Of a stretch of DNA of 64,000 bases, positions 1 through 8,983 are shown in pieces. Every line of letters starts with the position of its first letter. Position 1 is the stretch's first letter. Both the position numbers and the translations under genes were made by a program. Origin of the DNA: JADJLQ01 sp964405735 (GTDB lineage: Bacteria > Bacteroidota > Bacteroidia > Chitinophagales > Saprospiraceae); the NCBI GenBank assembly GCA_964405735.1, contig CAYOPD010000001.1, positions 60,534 to 124,533 on the forward strand, in the 5' to 3' direction. The notes below the pieces were generated by a model. The model searched no databases, was not told the origin of the DNA, and was given only the letters and a program-made list of their open reading frames with translations.

Positions 1-3000
1 CTTGCATATCGGGGATTCCTTCCTTATAAGGCTTGGGGCAGGCACCTCGGATACCATTTATTACGCCGCGTACAGTCCGGTCCACGATTGCAATTCTTCA
101 CTTGTACCGCTTATTTTATCGGCGTCACCGGATAATATGGTCTGCAAAGGGAAGGTGAACGTCTCCCTGGATCAGGGCTCCTGTTCCAAAACACTTGTCT
201 CTGATGATTTGGTGGAGAACCCGGGTTATTGCAAATTCTCCATACAGTTGTCTTATCCATTTGGGACCAACCGGTGGCCGGAAGGAAATATCGTGGACCA
301 ATCACATGTTGGTGTTCGATTGGTTTACCAGGCTATTCGGCACGATGGCAACAGTTGCTGGGGATATCTTCAGGTTGATAACCCTGTTTTTATCCATGGC
401 TATTGCATGAAGGATACGATGAATTGTTACGAATGGTATGGAGGACAGGCCGGTAAAACGGTCAGTTATGTTCCATGCACGAAGGATACCATGGTTGTAG
501 TCTCTCAATCCTACAGCGATTCGGGTTGTACTTCCGGATTTCTTGGCACCTGGGCCAGGAAGATTCACCTCAAAGCAGGGAACGTTCAATCCAGGGTGTG
601 CAAAGACCTCATACATATCATTAAACCGGTTTTAACTGACATTGATCCTCCCGAATCCATTATTATTGACTGTGAACTTGTGCGGGGTTCAGAACCCGCT
701 TCCATGACACCGGAACAATTAATTGAATTACAGGAATTTGGAATAATCAGCGCCAACCGGAAAATTGTCCCTGAAGTATCCCAATATCGGATTTATCCTG
801 TTCCGGGGCCCGCTTGCAACTTTATTCCGACCTATGACGACGTGGCCCTTTCTTTGTGTGGCAATGGATTTGTGATTCGCAGGGAATGGAACATACTTGA
901 TTGGTGTACTCAGGAAATTTCTACTGAAATACAATACATTACGATTCAGGATAAAAGAGCGCCACGGCCTTCTGTCACCAGGCCCGTTTTGATGGCGGAT
1001 ACAGATCCGCACGATTGTATGGCAACCCTTCCCAGGGTCAGGCCTTTGCGTTTCACCGATTGTTCCTCCCTGGAGACCTGGTATGAATTCAGCTATGCCG
1101 ATCCAATATACCCGGGGCGAACGGTCTATTTCCGGGCTACCGGAATTACCGATTTGAAATTGCCCGCAGGAACCCATACCCTTATTTTCCATGCCCTTGA
1201 TGCATGCGGATATCGTTCGAGGGTAGAAGTCGATGCCACGATAATGGACCATTCCGCTCCGGAGGCAGTTTGTAAATCCGGTTTGTCAGCCAGCCCGGAC
1301 CCGGTGTCATGCTGGGCAAGGGTTTACGCAAATGACCTGGATGATGGTTCACGCGACAATTGCAAATCCAGGCTGCATTTTGCCATCGCTTCCGGAGAGG
1401 AGATTGATCATTGGAGGGAGTATTGGATTGGACAATTAAAACGCAGGCTTGGATCTGAGGCTTTTTCAGCCAAAAAAGACAAATGCCATGTTTTGGTCAA
1501 CCATTGGATCAATACCTGGCTTTTCAGGGATTATGCCGATCTGAAGAAAACCGGTGCCAACCAATTGGTCTTCCGGGTATATGAGGCCGGCTTAGTCCCA
1601 CAGTATGATCCTCTCCGGTTTAATGGGGGGCCTCATCTCTGGTATTGTTACAATTCCTATTCACTTGCCCGTCTGGAAATCAATCTGGCCAGTTCGTTGA
1701 ACCAACCTTTGGATTCATTTTGGCCTGGAGGCCAATTCAAGGATAGCTTGTTGCAGGTTCTCCACGATGACAACTTTCAGGCTCCCGGCTCAATCTATGA
1801 AGGTGCCAGGACACTGCCGGTATGCGAGGGGAATCCAATGACACCGGAAAGCGGGACGAATGGTTGCCCGGATGCGATGTACCAGGATTGTTTCACCTCC
1901 ATTATTCTGGCGGACAAAACTCCGCCGCTGGCAGAGGGCCCGGAAGACCTTTGGATTTTTTGCGATGGAGCTAACACGGGCAGGGCTTGCAATAACGAAC
2001 ACGAAAGCACAAACCTGGATAAAGGAAGCTGCAGGGATGCCTTCAACAAACCCTTGGGTACGCTGGTCATTCACCAGGATGGGAAACCGGAAATTCAGGA
2101 CCCACGTGGTCTTCCTTACGGATATTACGGTTGCAACTCTTCCGACCGTCTGATCCTGGATGAAAAAGGGCACAGGCATGAATCATGCGCTAATGGCGAA
2201 GGAATGCCGGCTTATTGTCCTGAGTGGTTGTTACAGGACAGGTTTGATTCCACAGGGCCGCTGCATTTTTCCGCGTATTTCTTTCATCCCGTTTACGATC
2301 CGATGGGCCTTAAAGAAGGCCGCACCTTTTATATCTATGACAATTGCAGCCTGGACACCGCTTCCCTGGTGGTGATCGACACTTCCGGGCATTTTTCCTG
2401 TGGCAGCGGATGGATCAAAAGAACTTGGATCTTTAGTGATCTCAGCGGCAATAAAACGATAGCGGATCAAAAATTATACCTTCGCCCAAGGAGTGATTTT
2501 GAGGTGATTTTTCCTCCGGATACGGCCATATCCGTCAATCTTCCAATCCTACCGGAAAGCCTGGAATTGCAGCCACCCCAAATCCTCGATTGGGATTGTG
2601 AGTCCATGACCACAGGCTATTCCGATGAATGGCTTACTAAATCCACCGTAAATGAATACATCCTCCTTCGTACCTGGAAAGTAACGGATGAATGTGTAGG
2701 TGGCGGCCACCCTCATTCAGGTTCCCGGTCACAGGAAGTCATTGTAGACGACCGCTATGTCGCTGATCCTTTGAAACGGCCCTGCGTGTACCGGTTTTTG
2801 AAAGACGGGGGAGACGGGATGATGTCCTATACACAGGTCATCCAGCTAAAGGATACATCCAGGAAAACAATCAGCCCATTTGAGAAAGGCAGTTACCCAG
2901 AGGCTCACCATCAGACGGGCGAAGGAAATGCCCTTTTACAAAACCATCCCAATCCTTTTAACCACCAGTCCATGATCAGGATTCAATTGGAAGGGGAGGG

Positions 3001-3184
3001 CTACGGAAAATTAAATTTTTATTCATCCGGCGGCCGGTTATTAAAATGCATCAAAAAACACTGGTCCAGGGGGGATCACGAAATACGGATTGAGCAGAGG
3101 GATTTTGGAGCACCAGGGGTATTTTATTACCGCTTTGAGTCGGAATTTTTCAGGGCCAGCCGGAAGATGGTGATAATGGATTAA
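1..3184 (+). CDS. Large secreted T9SS cargo protein, 5' end cut by the window edge
   Basis: The frame is open from the left window edge to the stop at 3182-3184. The first possible start is a TTG at base 2, so the true start probably lies outside. About 1060 residues are visible. The body is rich in Cys, Trp and Tyr and repeats motifs such as DNC and GSCRD, as in very large secreted adhesin-like proteins of Saprospiria. The last 80 residues form a type A T9SS sorting domain: an NHPNPFN motif, alternating beta strands, and an ending with a basic residue before a short hydrophobic strand (RKMVIMD). Export through Sec, passage through the T9SS and cleavage of the C-terminal domain are inferred from that domain. 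No enzymatic motif is recognised, so adhesin or surface protein is only a guess. A 7-bp-period C-rich tract separates its stop from the convergent barrel gene. Confidence 0.8.
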   Translation, partial: LHIGDSFLIRLGAGTSDTIYYAAYSPVHDCNSSLVPLILSASPDNMVCKGKVNVSLDQGSCSKTLVSDDLVENPGYCKFSIQLSYPFGTNRWPEGNIVDQSHVGVRLVYQAIRHDGNSCWGYLQVDNPVFIHGYCMKDTMNCYEWYGGQAGKTVSYVPCTKDTMVVVSQSYSDSGCTSGFLGTWARKIHLKAGNVQSRVCKDLIHIIKPVLTDIDPPESIIIDCELVRGSEPASMTPEQLIELQEFGIISANRKIVPEVSQYRIYPVPGPACNFIPTYDDVALSLCGNGFVIRREWNILDWCTQEISTEIQYITIQDKRAPRPSVTRPVLMADTDPHDCMATLPRVRPLRFTDCSSLETWYEFSYADPIYPGRTVYFRATGITDLKLPAGTHTLIFHALDACGYRSRVEVDATIMDHSAPEAVCKSGLSASPDPVSCWARVYANDLDDGSRDNCKSRLHFAIASGEEIDHWREYWIGQLKRRLGSEAFSAKKDKCHVLVNHWINTWLFRDYADLKKTGANQLVFRVYEAGLVPQYDPLRFNGGPHLWYCYNSYSLARLEINLASSLNQPLDSFWPGGQFKDSLLQVLHDDNFQAPGSIYEGARTLPVCEGNPMTPESGTNGCPDAMYQDCFTSIILADKTPPLAEGPEDLWIFCDGANTGRACNNEHESTNLDKGSCRDAFNKPLGTLVIHQDGKPEIQDPRGLPYGYYGCNSSDRLILDEKGHRHESCANGEGMPAYCPEWLLQDRFDSTGPLHFSAYFFHPVYDPMGLKEGRTFYIYDNCSLDTASLVVIDTSGHFSCGSGWIKRTWIFSDLSGNKTIADQKLYLRPRSDFEVIFPPDTAISVNLPILPESLELQPPQILDWDCESMTTGYSDEWLTKSTVNEYILLRTWKVTDECVGGGHPHSGSRSQEVIVDDRYVADPLKRPCVYRFLKDGGDGMMSYTQVIQLKDTSRKTISPFEKGSYPEAHHQTGEGNALLQNHPNPFNHQSMIRIQLEGEGYGKLNFYSSGGRLLKCIKKHWSRGDHEIRIEQRDFGAPGVFYYRFESEFFRASRKMVIMD

Positions 3185-3285
3185 TCGAAGATTCCGATCC
3201 GAAGCCACGGCCCTTTGAGAGTATGCGGGAAGTCCCAATCCTTATCTGTCGGGGAGTGAAAAAAAGAATCTTTACGAGCCCTGAG

Positions 3286-3339
3286 ACCTCCTCAATCCTC
3301 AAACATCAAACCTCACTCCTCATGCCTCCCTCCTCACCC
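3286..3339 (-). repeat. Heptad purine-rich array after the barrel gene stop
   Basis: Read on the minus strand, this tract is about seven units of the form TGAGGNN (variants GGAGGCA, TGATGTT) starting directly after the TAG stop of the barrel gene at 3340. It lies between two convergent genes, and the G-rich strand is the sense strand of the barrel gene. No U-tract terminator is visible nearby. The array matches the type seen at 8922, 28435, 33481 and 39466. Confidence 0.7.
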
Positions 3340-3975
3340 CTAAAAAGCAATCCCAATACTCCCAATCAGCCGGCTGGGGGTTTTGGAGAATGAATATTGG
3401 TTTCCGAAAAATTGGATGTGGTCACCAAAGCGGGATGAATTGCCTTCATAACGAACGTCGATATACAATTTACCGATGACCAGGGCTGCATTGGCCTGGT
3501 ACCCGTACTTAAATTCTTTAAATTTCTGGTTGTATCCATTGATGTCAAACAATTCCGAACTGCTGTTTAAAAAGACATGGCCGACCGGCCCGGCTCCAAG
3601 CTGCAGCGGCCCCAGTTTAAAACCGATCAACAGGGGGATGTCGAGGTATTGATAATTCTCCCTTTTGACCACGTCGTACGGTTGCCCGGTAATTTCACTG
3701 AGTTTGAAATCGGCGCTGTTGGAATTGAACATGATCTCCGGTTGAATAAAAATACCGGCGAGTTTGATTTGGGTAAATAGGCCGGCGTGTACACCGTAAT
3801 TCGCTTTTGCGACCGCAAGTTTAAAATCCTGAAAATCGTTTACCCCGGCCACGTCAATGGATCCGGGAGCCAGGTTAATGCTGGAAACTCCAAATTTAAA
3901 TCCGGCCCGAAACTGGGCATGCAGGGTAAGGGTCCCGAAGACCATAAAACCGATTAAACCGATTATTTTCTTCAT
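3340..3975 (-). CDS. PorT-family outer-membrane beta-barrel protein
   Basis: A 211-residue protein with a signal peptide (residues 1-20, MKKIIGLIGF..., cleavage near LHAQ) followed by alternating amphipathic strands rich in Gly and aromatic residues. The C-terminus ends in an aromatic residue (GIAF), typical of outer-membrane barrels. The opening FRAGFKFGVSS and the later LDIPLLIGFKLGPLQLGAGP match the PorT-like outer membrane protein family common in Bacteroidota. The family is structural; the ligand or transport role is unknown. It is convergent with the upstream T9SS cargo gene and divergent from engB. An AATCTTTG sequence just before the start resembles a Bacteroidota -7 element but lacks the exact TAnnTTTG spacing. 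Confidence 0.8.
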   Translation of the reverse strand: MKKIIGLIGFMVFGTLTLHAQFRAGFKFGVSSINLAPGSIDVAGVNDFQDFKLAVAKANYGVHAGLFTQIKLAGIFIQPEIMFNSNSADFKLSEITGQPYDVVKRENYQYLDIPLLIGFKLGPLQLGAGPVGHVFLNSSSELFDINGYNQKFKEFKYGYQANAALVIGKLYIDVRYEGNSSRFGDHIQFFGNQYSFSKTPSRLIGSIGIAF

Positions 3976-4077
3976 CTTGGCAAAGATTTATCTGGGAATA
4001 ACGATAAAATCGTGCCAATTATATTAAACAAATTTATAATGTGATGACAATTAACCCTGCATTAATGGAATTCGTTA

Positions 4078-4704
4078 ATGGAATTAAAGAACATGAAAGG
4101 AGGGAAAAAACATAAAAAAAGCTGGACCGTTGACTATGTGGGAAGTTACCCGGGACACGAACAGGCTCCCAATGACGAAAAACCTTTGGTCGCCATCATC
4201 GGCAGGTCAAATGTAGGTAAATCCAGTTTCATCAACGCACTTTGTGGGCAGCGTGAACTGGCCCGAACCTCTGCCAAACCGGGTAAAACCCAGACGTTGA
4301 ATTATTTCCTGGTGAACAAGGCCTTTTACCTGGTCGATATGCCTGGCTATGGCTACGCCGGAGTTTCCAAAACGCTCAGGGCAAGCTGGGCGGATTGGTC
4401 CCAAAAATTTATTCTTAATGCCCCAAACCTGGTCTGCCTCATGATCCTGACGGATTCCAATATACCACCCCAGGAATCCGACCTGGAATTCATCAACTGG
4501 TGTGGGGAACAGCAGGTGCCCCTGTTTATCATCCGGACTAAAACAGACAAGTCTAAACCTCAAATAATCAATGACTTGGAGAAGGATTTTGCAGTTAAAT
4601 TGTTGGAAACCTGGGAAGAATTACCCAAGATGTACCGGCATTCTTCCATCACCAAAGAAGGTACGGATGCCCTCCGCCTGGCCGTCGAAACGATGTGCAA
4701 ATAA
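4078..4704 (+). CDS. engB: Ribosome biogenesis GTPase EngB/YsxC/YihA
   Basis: A 208-residue protein of normal family length. The G1 P-loop is GRSNVGKSS at residues 42-50, G3 is DMPGYGYA near residue 90, and G4 is TKTDK near residue 160. In this family the protein binds the 50S subunit late in its assembly in the cytoplasm. The ATG at 4078 is used; an in-frame ATG at 4093 is an alternative and would remove five residues. The acyltransferase gene follows 32 bp downstream on the same strand, so co-transcription is possible. Confidence 0.95.
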   Translation: MELKNMKGGKKHKKSWTVDYVGSYPGHEQAPNDEKPLVAIIGRSNVGKSSFINALCGQRELARTSAKPGKTQTLNYFLVNKAFYLVDMPGYGYAGVSKTLRASWADWSQKFILNAPNLVCLMILTDSNIPPQESDLEFINWCGEQQVPLFIIRTKTDKSKPQIINDLEKDFAVKLLETWEELPKMYRHSSITKEGTDALRLAVETMCK

Positions 4705-4736
4705 GCCCGAAATTAGAAGTAGCTTTGCAGGGTTAA

Positions 4737-6416
4737 ATGGAATCACCAATACAGCCTCAGCCGCATGTCATTGAAGAGATTGAACAGTGGCCGATATACC
4801 GGCTCTATGGGGAGCGCGACAAGCTGGTAGAGGAGATCAACCAGAGCGCCATCCGCAGCCTGAAAACTAAATACAAGGGTAAATTGGATAAGCTGCTTGC
4901 CCGGACCATTTACATGGAAAAAGTTCGGATGAGGGAAGATCCCTGGAATGCGGATCCTCAGAGCGAGCCTCTGTTTTGGAAAAAAATTCAGAAATCCCTG
5001 CCCGAAAGCACCGCCGATCCGGAAGATATACAAAGCCGGAGTGAATACCTCCTCCGTAAAATCATTGAACGGTATGCTGAAGAAATCGCGGGGGGGTTTA
5101 AAAAAAATACCTTCCTGTTTGCCCGCAGGGCCCTGAACTTCTTTTTTACCCGCCTGCTCAATGCGGCCAGTGCCAAAAACATCTTTTACATTTTCCGGTC
5201 AAGGCATAAAATCAATGAAAGGATCAAATTGTTTGGCCCTCTTGAAAAAATCAGGAATTTATCCGGGGATGGCGTGCTGGTTATCGTACCCACCCATTCC
5301 TCCAATATGGACAGCATTCTCATCGGCTTTGCCCTCGATAAAATTGCCGGCCTACCGGCTTTTTCCTATGGTGCCGGGCTCAACCTCTATAACTCGGAAA
5401 TCTTCGGATATTTTATGAACCGGCTGGGTGCATACCGCGTTGACCGGAGGAAAAAAAATCCGGTCTACCTCGAAAGCCTCAAAGCCATGTCCAACATTTC
5501 CCTTCAATGGGGCACCAATACCTTGTTTTTTCCCGGTGGCACCCGCTCCCGGTCCGGATCCCTGGAAACGCGTCTGAAACTAGGTCTTTTGGGCACCGCA
5601 GTGGAAGCGCAGCGTGAAATTTTAAAATACGGGAATGCCCGCAAAATTTATATGGTCCCCCTGGTGCTCAATTATCATTGTGTGCTGGAGGCCCGTTACC
5701 TGATCGAGCAGCATCTCCGGTCCGTTGGCAAAGACGCCTACCTGGGAAGCGGCAGGGACGAATTCAAAAGCTTTAAAAATGTTTTTGTTTTCCTTTACCG
5801 TTTGTTATCTAAAAGTTCCGAAATCGCCCTTTCTTTCGGCGAGCCAATGGATGTGATCGGCAATCCGGTAAATGACCAGGGCCTGAGCCTGGACCAAAAA
5901 GGGCAGCCCATTCGCCTGGAGGACTATTTTACTTCGCCGGAAGAAGATGGAGAGGGCGGGGAAGCCCAGCGGGACAATGTATACACCAGCATTCTGGCTG
6001 AGAAAATCGTGGAGAGTTATCACCAGCACAATGTGGTATTCAGCACCAACCTGGTATCCTATTGCGCGTTCAAAACCATAGAACATCAAAATCCCAGCCT
6101 GGATGTTTTTGCTCTTTTAAGACTCGATCTGGATGATGTGGAACTGGAACCGGCTGTATTGGAAAACAACATCCTCGAAATTCAAAAAGTACTGGCCACG
6201 GAAGAAAATAAATGCAATATCCGGCTTGACCAGACGGCCCTGCTGCCGCCTTCGGAATGCATTGCGGATGCCATTAACAAGATTGGGGTCTTCCATTCCA
6301 TAAAACCCTTGAAGTACAATAAAAAAGGAAAAATCACTTCGGGCAGCCTTAAGGTGCTCTATTTTTACCACAACCGTCTGGACACCTACGACTTCCTTAA
6401 AGATTTCTGGAAATAA
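4737..6416 (+). CDS. PlsB-like glycerol-3-phosphate O-acyltransferase
   Basis: A 559-residue protein with the acyltransferase blocks in order: HSSNMD (HX4D catalytic motif, residues 187-192), a block around FGYFMNRLGAYRVDR, FFPGGTRSRSG (residues 264-274; the family usually has PEGTRS, here Gly replaces Glu) and MVPLVLNYH. Long N- and C-terminal parts resemble the PlsB-type acyltransferases of Bacteroidota rather than short PlsC enzymes. The expected reaction is acyl transfer to glycerol-3-phosphate or lysophosphatidate at the inner membrane, the first steps of phospholipid synthesis. An 8-bp perfect inverted repeat (6419-6426 with 6438-6445) follows the stop but has no U-tract on this strand. 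Confidence 0.85.
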   Translation: MESPIQPQPHVIEEIEQWPIYRLYGERDKLVEEINQSAIRSLKTKYKGKLDKLLARTIYMEKVRMREDPWNADPQSEPLFWKKIQKSLPESTADPEDIQSRSEYLLRKIIERYAEEIAGGFKKNTFLFARRALNFFFTRLLNAASAKNIFYIFRSRHKINERIKLFGPLEKIRNLSGDGVLVIVPTHSSNMDSILIGFALDKIAGLPAFSYGAGLNLYNSEIFGYFMNRLGAYRVDRRKKNPVYLESLKAMSNISLQWGTNTLFFPGGTRSRSGSLETRLKLGLLGTAVEAQREILKYGNARKIYMVPLVLNYHCVLEARYLIEQHLRSVGKDAYLGSGRDEFKSFKNVFVFLYRLLSKSSEIALSFGEPMDVIGNPVNDQGLSLDQKGQPIRLEDYFTSPEEDGEGGEAQRDNVYTSILAEKIVESYHQHNVVFSTNLVSYCAFKTIEHQNPSLDVFALLRLDLDDVELEPAVLENNILEIQKVLATEENKCNIRLDQTALLPPSECIADAINKIGVFHSIKPLKYNKKGKITSGSLKVLYFYHNRLDTYDFLKDFWK

Positions 6417-6466
6417 AAAATTCCGGTGTCCCCGGGTCCGGAATTAAACTGTCCGGTCCAAATGAA

Positions 6467-7027
6467 ATGCAGATGAATTTTATTGTTTTTGATCTTGAAC
6501 TCACCTGCTGGGAAGGAGACCCTGCCGGCCGCATGCAGGAAATCATCGAAATCGGTGCTTATAAAGTGGATCCCTGGCGGCATACCAAAAGCAAGTTCAA
6601 CCGCTTTATCAAACCTAAACTCTTCCCGGTGCTTTCGCCTTTTTGCGTGCAACTCACCACCATCACCCAGGCCCAGATTGACCAGGCGAAAAGTTTCAAA
6701 GAAGTGGTCCGGGATTTTATGGAATGGGCCGAATTCGATATCGAGCCCCATCACCTGATTGCCTGGGGGGACAAAGACCTGGACTACCTGATCGAAAATT
6801 GCAGGCTTCATGGGCTGGAATACGAATGGACCAAACCCTATACGGACCTCAAAAAACAATACCAGTACGTCAAAAAACTTTATGAACCCCGGGGACTGAA
6901 AAATGCCACCGAATCCGAAGGCCTTGAATTTGACGGGACGCAGCACCGAGCCATCGACGATGCATATAATCTATGCAGGATCTTCCTGAAATATTTCGAT
7001 GAATGGAATTTGCATAAGGAAGGGTAG
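6467..7027 (+). CDS. DEDDh 3'-5' exonuclease of the DnaQ/ERI-1 type
   Basis: A 186-residue protein with the exonuclease motifs: Exo I FDLELTCW (D9, E11), Exo II around WGDKDLDYL, and Exo III HRAIDDAYN (HxxxxD). The WEGDP and EIIEIGAYKVD segments are typical of the ERI-1/KapD-like branch, which trims the 3' ends of RNA or DNA. Substrate preference cannot be told from sequence. In-frame ATGs at 6467 and 6473 are both possible; the second would begin MNFIVFDLE, closer to most homologues. The 186 bp to the next gene contain an 11-bp dyad. Confidence 0.85.
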   Translation: MQMNFIVFDLELTCWEGDPAGRMQEIIEIGAYKVDPWRHTKSKFNRFIKPKLFPVLSPFCVQLTTITQAQIDQAKSFKEVVRDFMEWAEFDIEPHHLIAWGDKDLDYLIENCRLHGLEYEWTKPYTDLKKQYQYVKKLYEPRGLKNATESEGLEFDGTQHRAIDDAYNLCRIFLKYFDEWNLHKEG

Positions 7028-7135
7028 GGGGCTACTTCCGGTGGTTTCTGACATAAAATCTGGTTTAGGAAACATCCCTAAAAAAGAAATAACAAAAAAA
7101 AACTTTCTCAGGGGATTCGCCAAATTATTAAATTA

Positions 7136-7172
7136 TTTTTTAGTGACTTATACAATAAAAATCACTAAAAAA
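7136..7172. promoter_or_regulatory. 11-bp perfect inverted repeat upstream of a secreted-protein gene
   Basis: The arms are TTTTTTAGTGA (7136-7146) and TCACTAAAAAA (7162-7172), separated by 15 AT-rich bases, 42 bp before the ATG at 7214. No U-run follows on either strand, so it is a poor terminator. The position and the AT-rich dyad fit an operator or a structured leader. This is inference from layout only. Confidence 0.4.
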
Positions 7173-7213
7173 TTCGGATACAATTTGTATATTCAGAATA
7201 AAATTACCGAAAT

Positions 7214-8041
7214 ATGAACAAAAATGCAATCTTCTTAGCCCTGTACACTCTTTTGATTTTACTGTATTTCCCCATTTATGGGCAAACGGGAGGCCCTGGC
7301 GTCACCACCAAAGTCAAATTAAGACTTCCTTCAGACCTTTATTTTGAAATGTCACCATACCGGAAAGGCCATAATAAAATAGTATTTAATGTGGATTTCC
7401 TGTTGAAAGGCCTGGCCATGGTGACTAGCGATAATAAAACTTCAAAATTAATTTTCCAGCAAGGTTTGAGTGACACCTTGGGAAAACGGAAGATTGGCTA
7501 TCTAATAGCTACTCCATTATATGATTCTACTGCACGTGATGCGGATACTGCACTGTACTTTTTTGGTAAAGGAGGGGGGGACGATGGTGTAATGCCAATT
7601 CATTCTGCTGCAGTAAAAGTTTTTTTTACGGAAGATTCCGATCCATCCATAAAACTGGTTTGTATAAGAGATCGGTTGAAGTTTGGCGTCAAGGAAGAAA
7701 AAATCAGGAGTTTAAAAGATGAACCTTCGGATTTTTCAGAAAAACGGAGTAATCAAGAATTTATCCGAATCGAGACACCGGGTTCAAAAAAGGCCACTAT
7801 TTTTATTGATTATGAGATCCGGCGGGGAAATGTGCTCGTGTGTATCTTTAATCCAAATAATGGGGACTTATTGGCCATCCTGGACCCAAAAAAACCAAAC
7901 CAGTCGTTTACCACAAAGAATAACGTCTATGTCTTCCCATTGATCCGGCCTTTTGTTACCTCCAATCTGACAGGTACAAATATCACCTTCCAGGTTGGTG
8001 ATCCCAAAGTAAATGGCTCTGTTACCGCCTCTGAGGAATAA
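7214..8041 (+). CDS. Secreted protein of unknown family, first of a tandem pair
   Basis: A 275-residue protein with a Sec signal peptide (residues 1-23, cleavage after IYGQ). No known domain is recognised. It shares its plan with the next gene: an N-terminal KLRLPSDLYF block, a middle GxGGxDDG or GENGGED segment, then a strongly conserved C-terminal part with RRGNVLVCIFNPNNG, LDPKK, SFTT, a proline-rich strand and a final VGDPKVNGSVTASEE. There is no T9SS sorting domain and no lipobox, so it is probably periplasmic or released. The two genes are 73 bp apart and probably arose by duplication. The function is unknown. Confidence 0.7.
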   Translation: MNKNAIFLALYTLLILLYFPIYGQTGGPGVTTKVKLRLPSDLYFEMSPYRKGHNKIVFNVDFLLKGLAMVTSDNKTSKLIFQQGLSDTLGKRKIGYLIATPLYDSTARDADTALYFFGKGGGDDGVMPIHSAAVKVFFTEDSDPSIKLVCIRDRLKFGVKEEKIRSLKDEPSDFSEKRSNQEFIRIETPGSKKATIFIDYEIRRGNVLVCIFNPNNGDLLAILDPKKPNQSFTTKNNVYVFPLIRPFVTSNLTGTNITFQVGDPKVNGSVTASEE

Positions 8042-8114
8042 ATTCGGTGTTCATCAATGAATATCCACTAATCCGGTTCCCTAATTGTAATTTTGATTCT
8101 TAATTATTCTGAAA

Positions 8115-8909
8115 ATGTATAAAAAAGTTATCTTAAATGTATCCTTACTTTTGTCGGCCACGCTTACTTCTTTCGGCCAGCCGGGATTCAGTAATCTTAA
8201 TCTGAAAATACCGGATAGTTTATATTATTCCAGAAGCCCTGCAAATAATAAATCCATCCGGTTTGAAGCGAACACCATTCTCTCCGCAATAAACGTATTC
8301 ACCTCGGACAATGCCCGGAGTTTAAAACTTAATCAAGCTCAGGCCCAGAGCATGGGCGTGGGGCGCAAATCCTTTTTGCTGGCCATTCCATTGTTATATA
8401 CCAGAAGTTTGCAAGGCACTACCCAGTCGTATCACTTCGGTGAAAACGGGGGTGAGGATAAGATGGATGATGCCCTGGTTTCCATATCCTATGCGGGCAA
8501 CCCGGCAAGCACTGAACTTAACTCCAACCATCCTCCGGTATTGCTCAAATTGGAAGATGCGGCAATTTTAAACATCACAAATGTTACTTCGGGTATTGGA
8601 CCGACCGGGACCAAAACATATCTCAAAGTGGATGCTTCAAATTCCAATACGGCCACCATTACTCTGCGGAGGGAAACCAGACGAGGCGGAGTCCTGGTTT
8701 GTATCTTCAATGCCACCAACGGAAATATGATCGGCCAGCTCGATCCAAAACGGAATCCCGTCGAATCTTTTACAACCCGGCGCGATGTGTGGGTGGTCCC
8801 AATCATCAAGCCCAATCGATCCAGGCCTTCCGGATCTGCAATGGATCAGATCATTTTTGAAGTCGGGGATCCTGTAGTCAATGGAACCGTAAGGGCATCA
8901 GAAGAATAG
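8115..8909 (+). CDS. Secreted protein of unknown family, second of a tandem pair
   Basis: A 264-residue protein with a signal peptide (cleavage near SFGQ, residue 22). It is a divergent paralogue of the preceding protein: the C-terminal 80 residues keep RRGGVLVCIFNATNG, LDPKR, SFTTRRDVWVVP and the end VGDPVVNGTVRASEE, while the middle is largely different. The identical ASEE end suggests a C-terminus under constraint, perhaps for targeting or a partner, but this is inference. A TAATTTTG sequence at 8088-8095 fits the -7 consensus TAnnTTTG without a clear -33 element. A GGGTAAA array begins 12 bp after the stop. Confidence 0.7.
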   Translation: MYKKVILNVSLLLSATLTSFGQPGFSNLNLKIPDSLYYSRSPANNKSIRFEANTILSAINVFTSDNARSLKLNQAQAQSMGVGRKSFLLAIPLLYTRSLQGTTQSYHFGENGGEDKMDDALVSISYAGNPASTELNSNHPPVLLKLEDAAILNITNVTSGIGPTGTKTYLKVDASNSNTATITLRRETRRGGVLVCIFNATNGNMIGQLDPKRNPVESFTTRRDVWVVPIIKPNRSRPSGSAMDQIIFEVGDPVVNGTVRASEE

Positions 8910-8921
8910 ATAAAGGCAAAC

Positions 8922-8952
8922 GGGTAAAGGGTAAAGGGTAAAGGGTAAAGGG
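8922..8952 (+). repeat. GGGTAAA tandem array with G-quadruplex potential
   Basis: Four perfect GGGTAAA units followed by a fifth GGG. Five G3 tracts with four-base TAAA loops satisfy the usual intramolecular quadruplex pattern on the plus strand, the sense strand of the gene that ends at 8909. It lies between two convergent genes. Confidence 0.85.
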
Positions 8953-8983
8953 AGAAAAAATAAGAATAACTTGAATTATTAAA

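Noticed and set aside
6419..6445. 8-bp perfect inverted repeat after the PlsB-like gene as a terminator
   Set aside because: On the plus strand there is no T-run after the stem; the only T-run is on the opposite strand, where no gene ends.
6999..7217. 72-codon plus-strand frame overlapping the exonuclease end
   Set aside because: It overlaps coding sequence in another frame, then runs into an A/T-rich intergenic region with Lys/Asn/Ile-rich content and no protein features.
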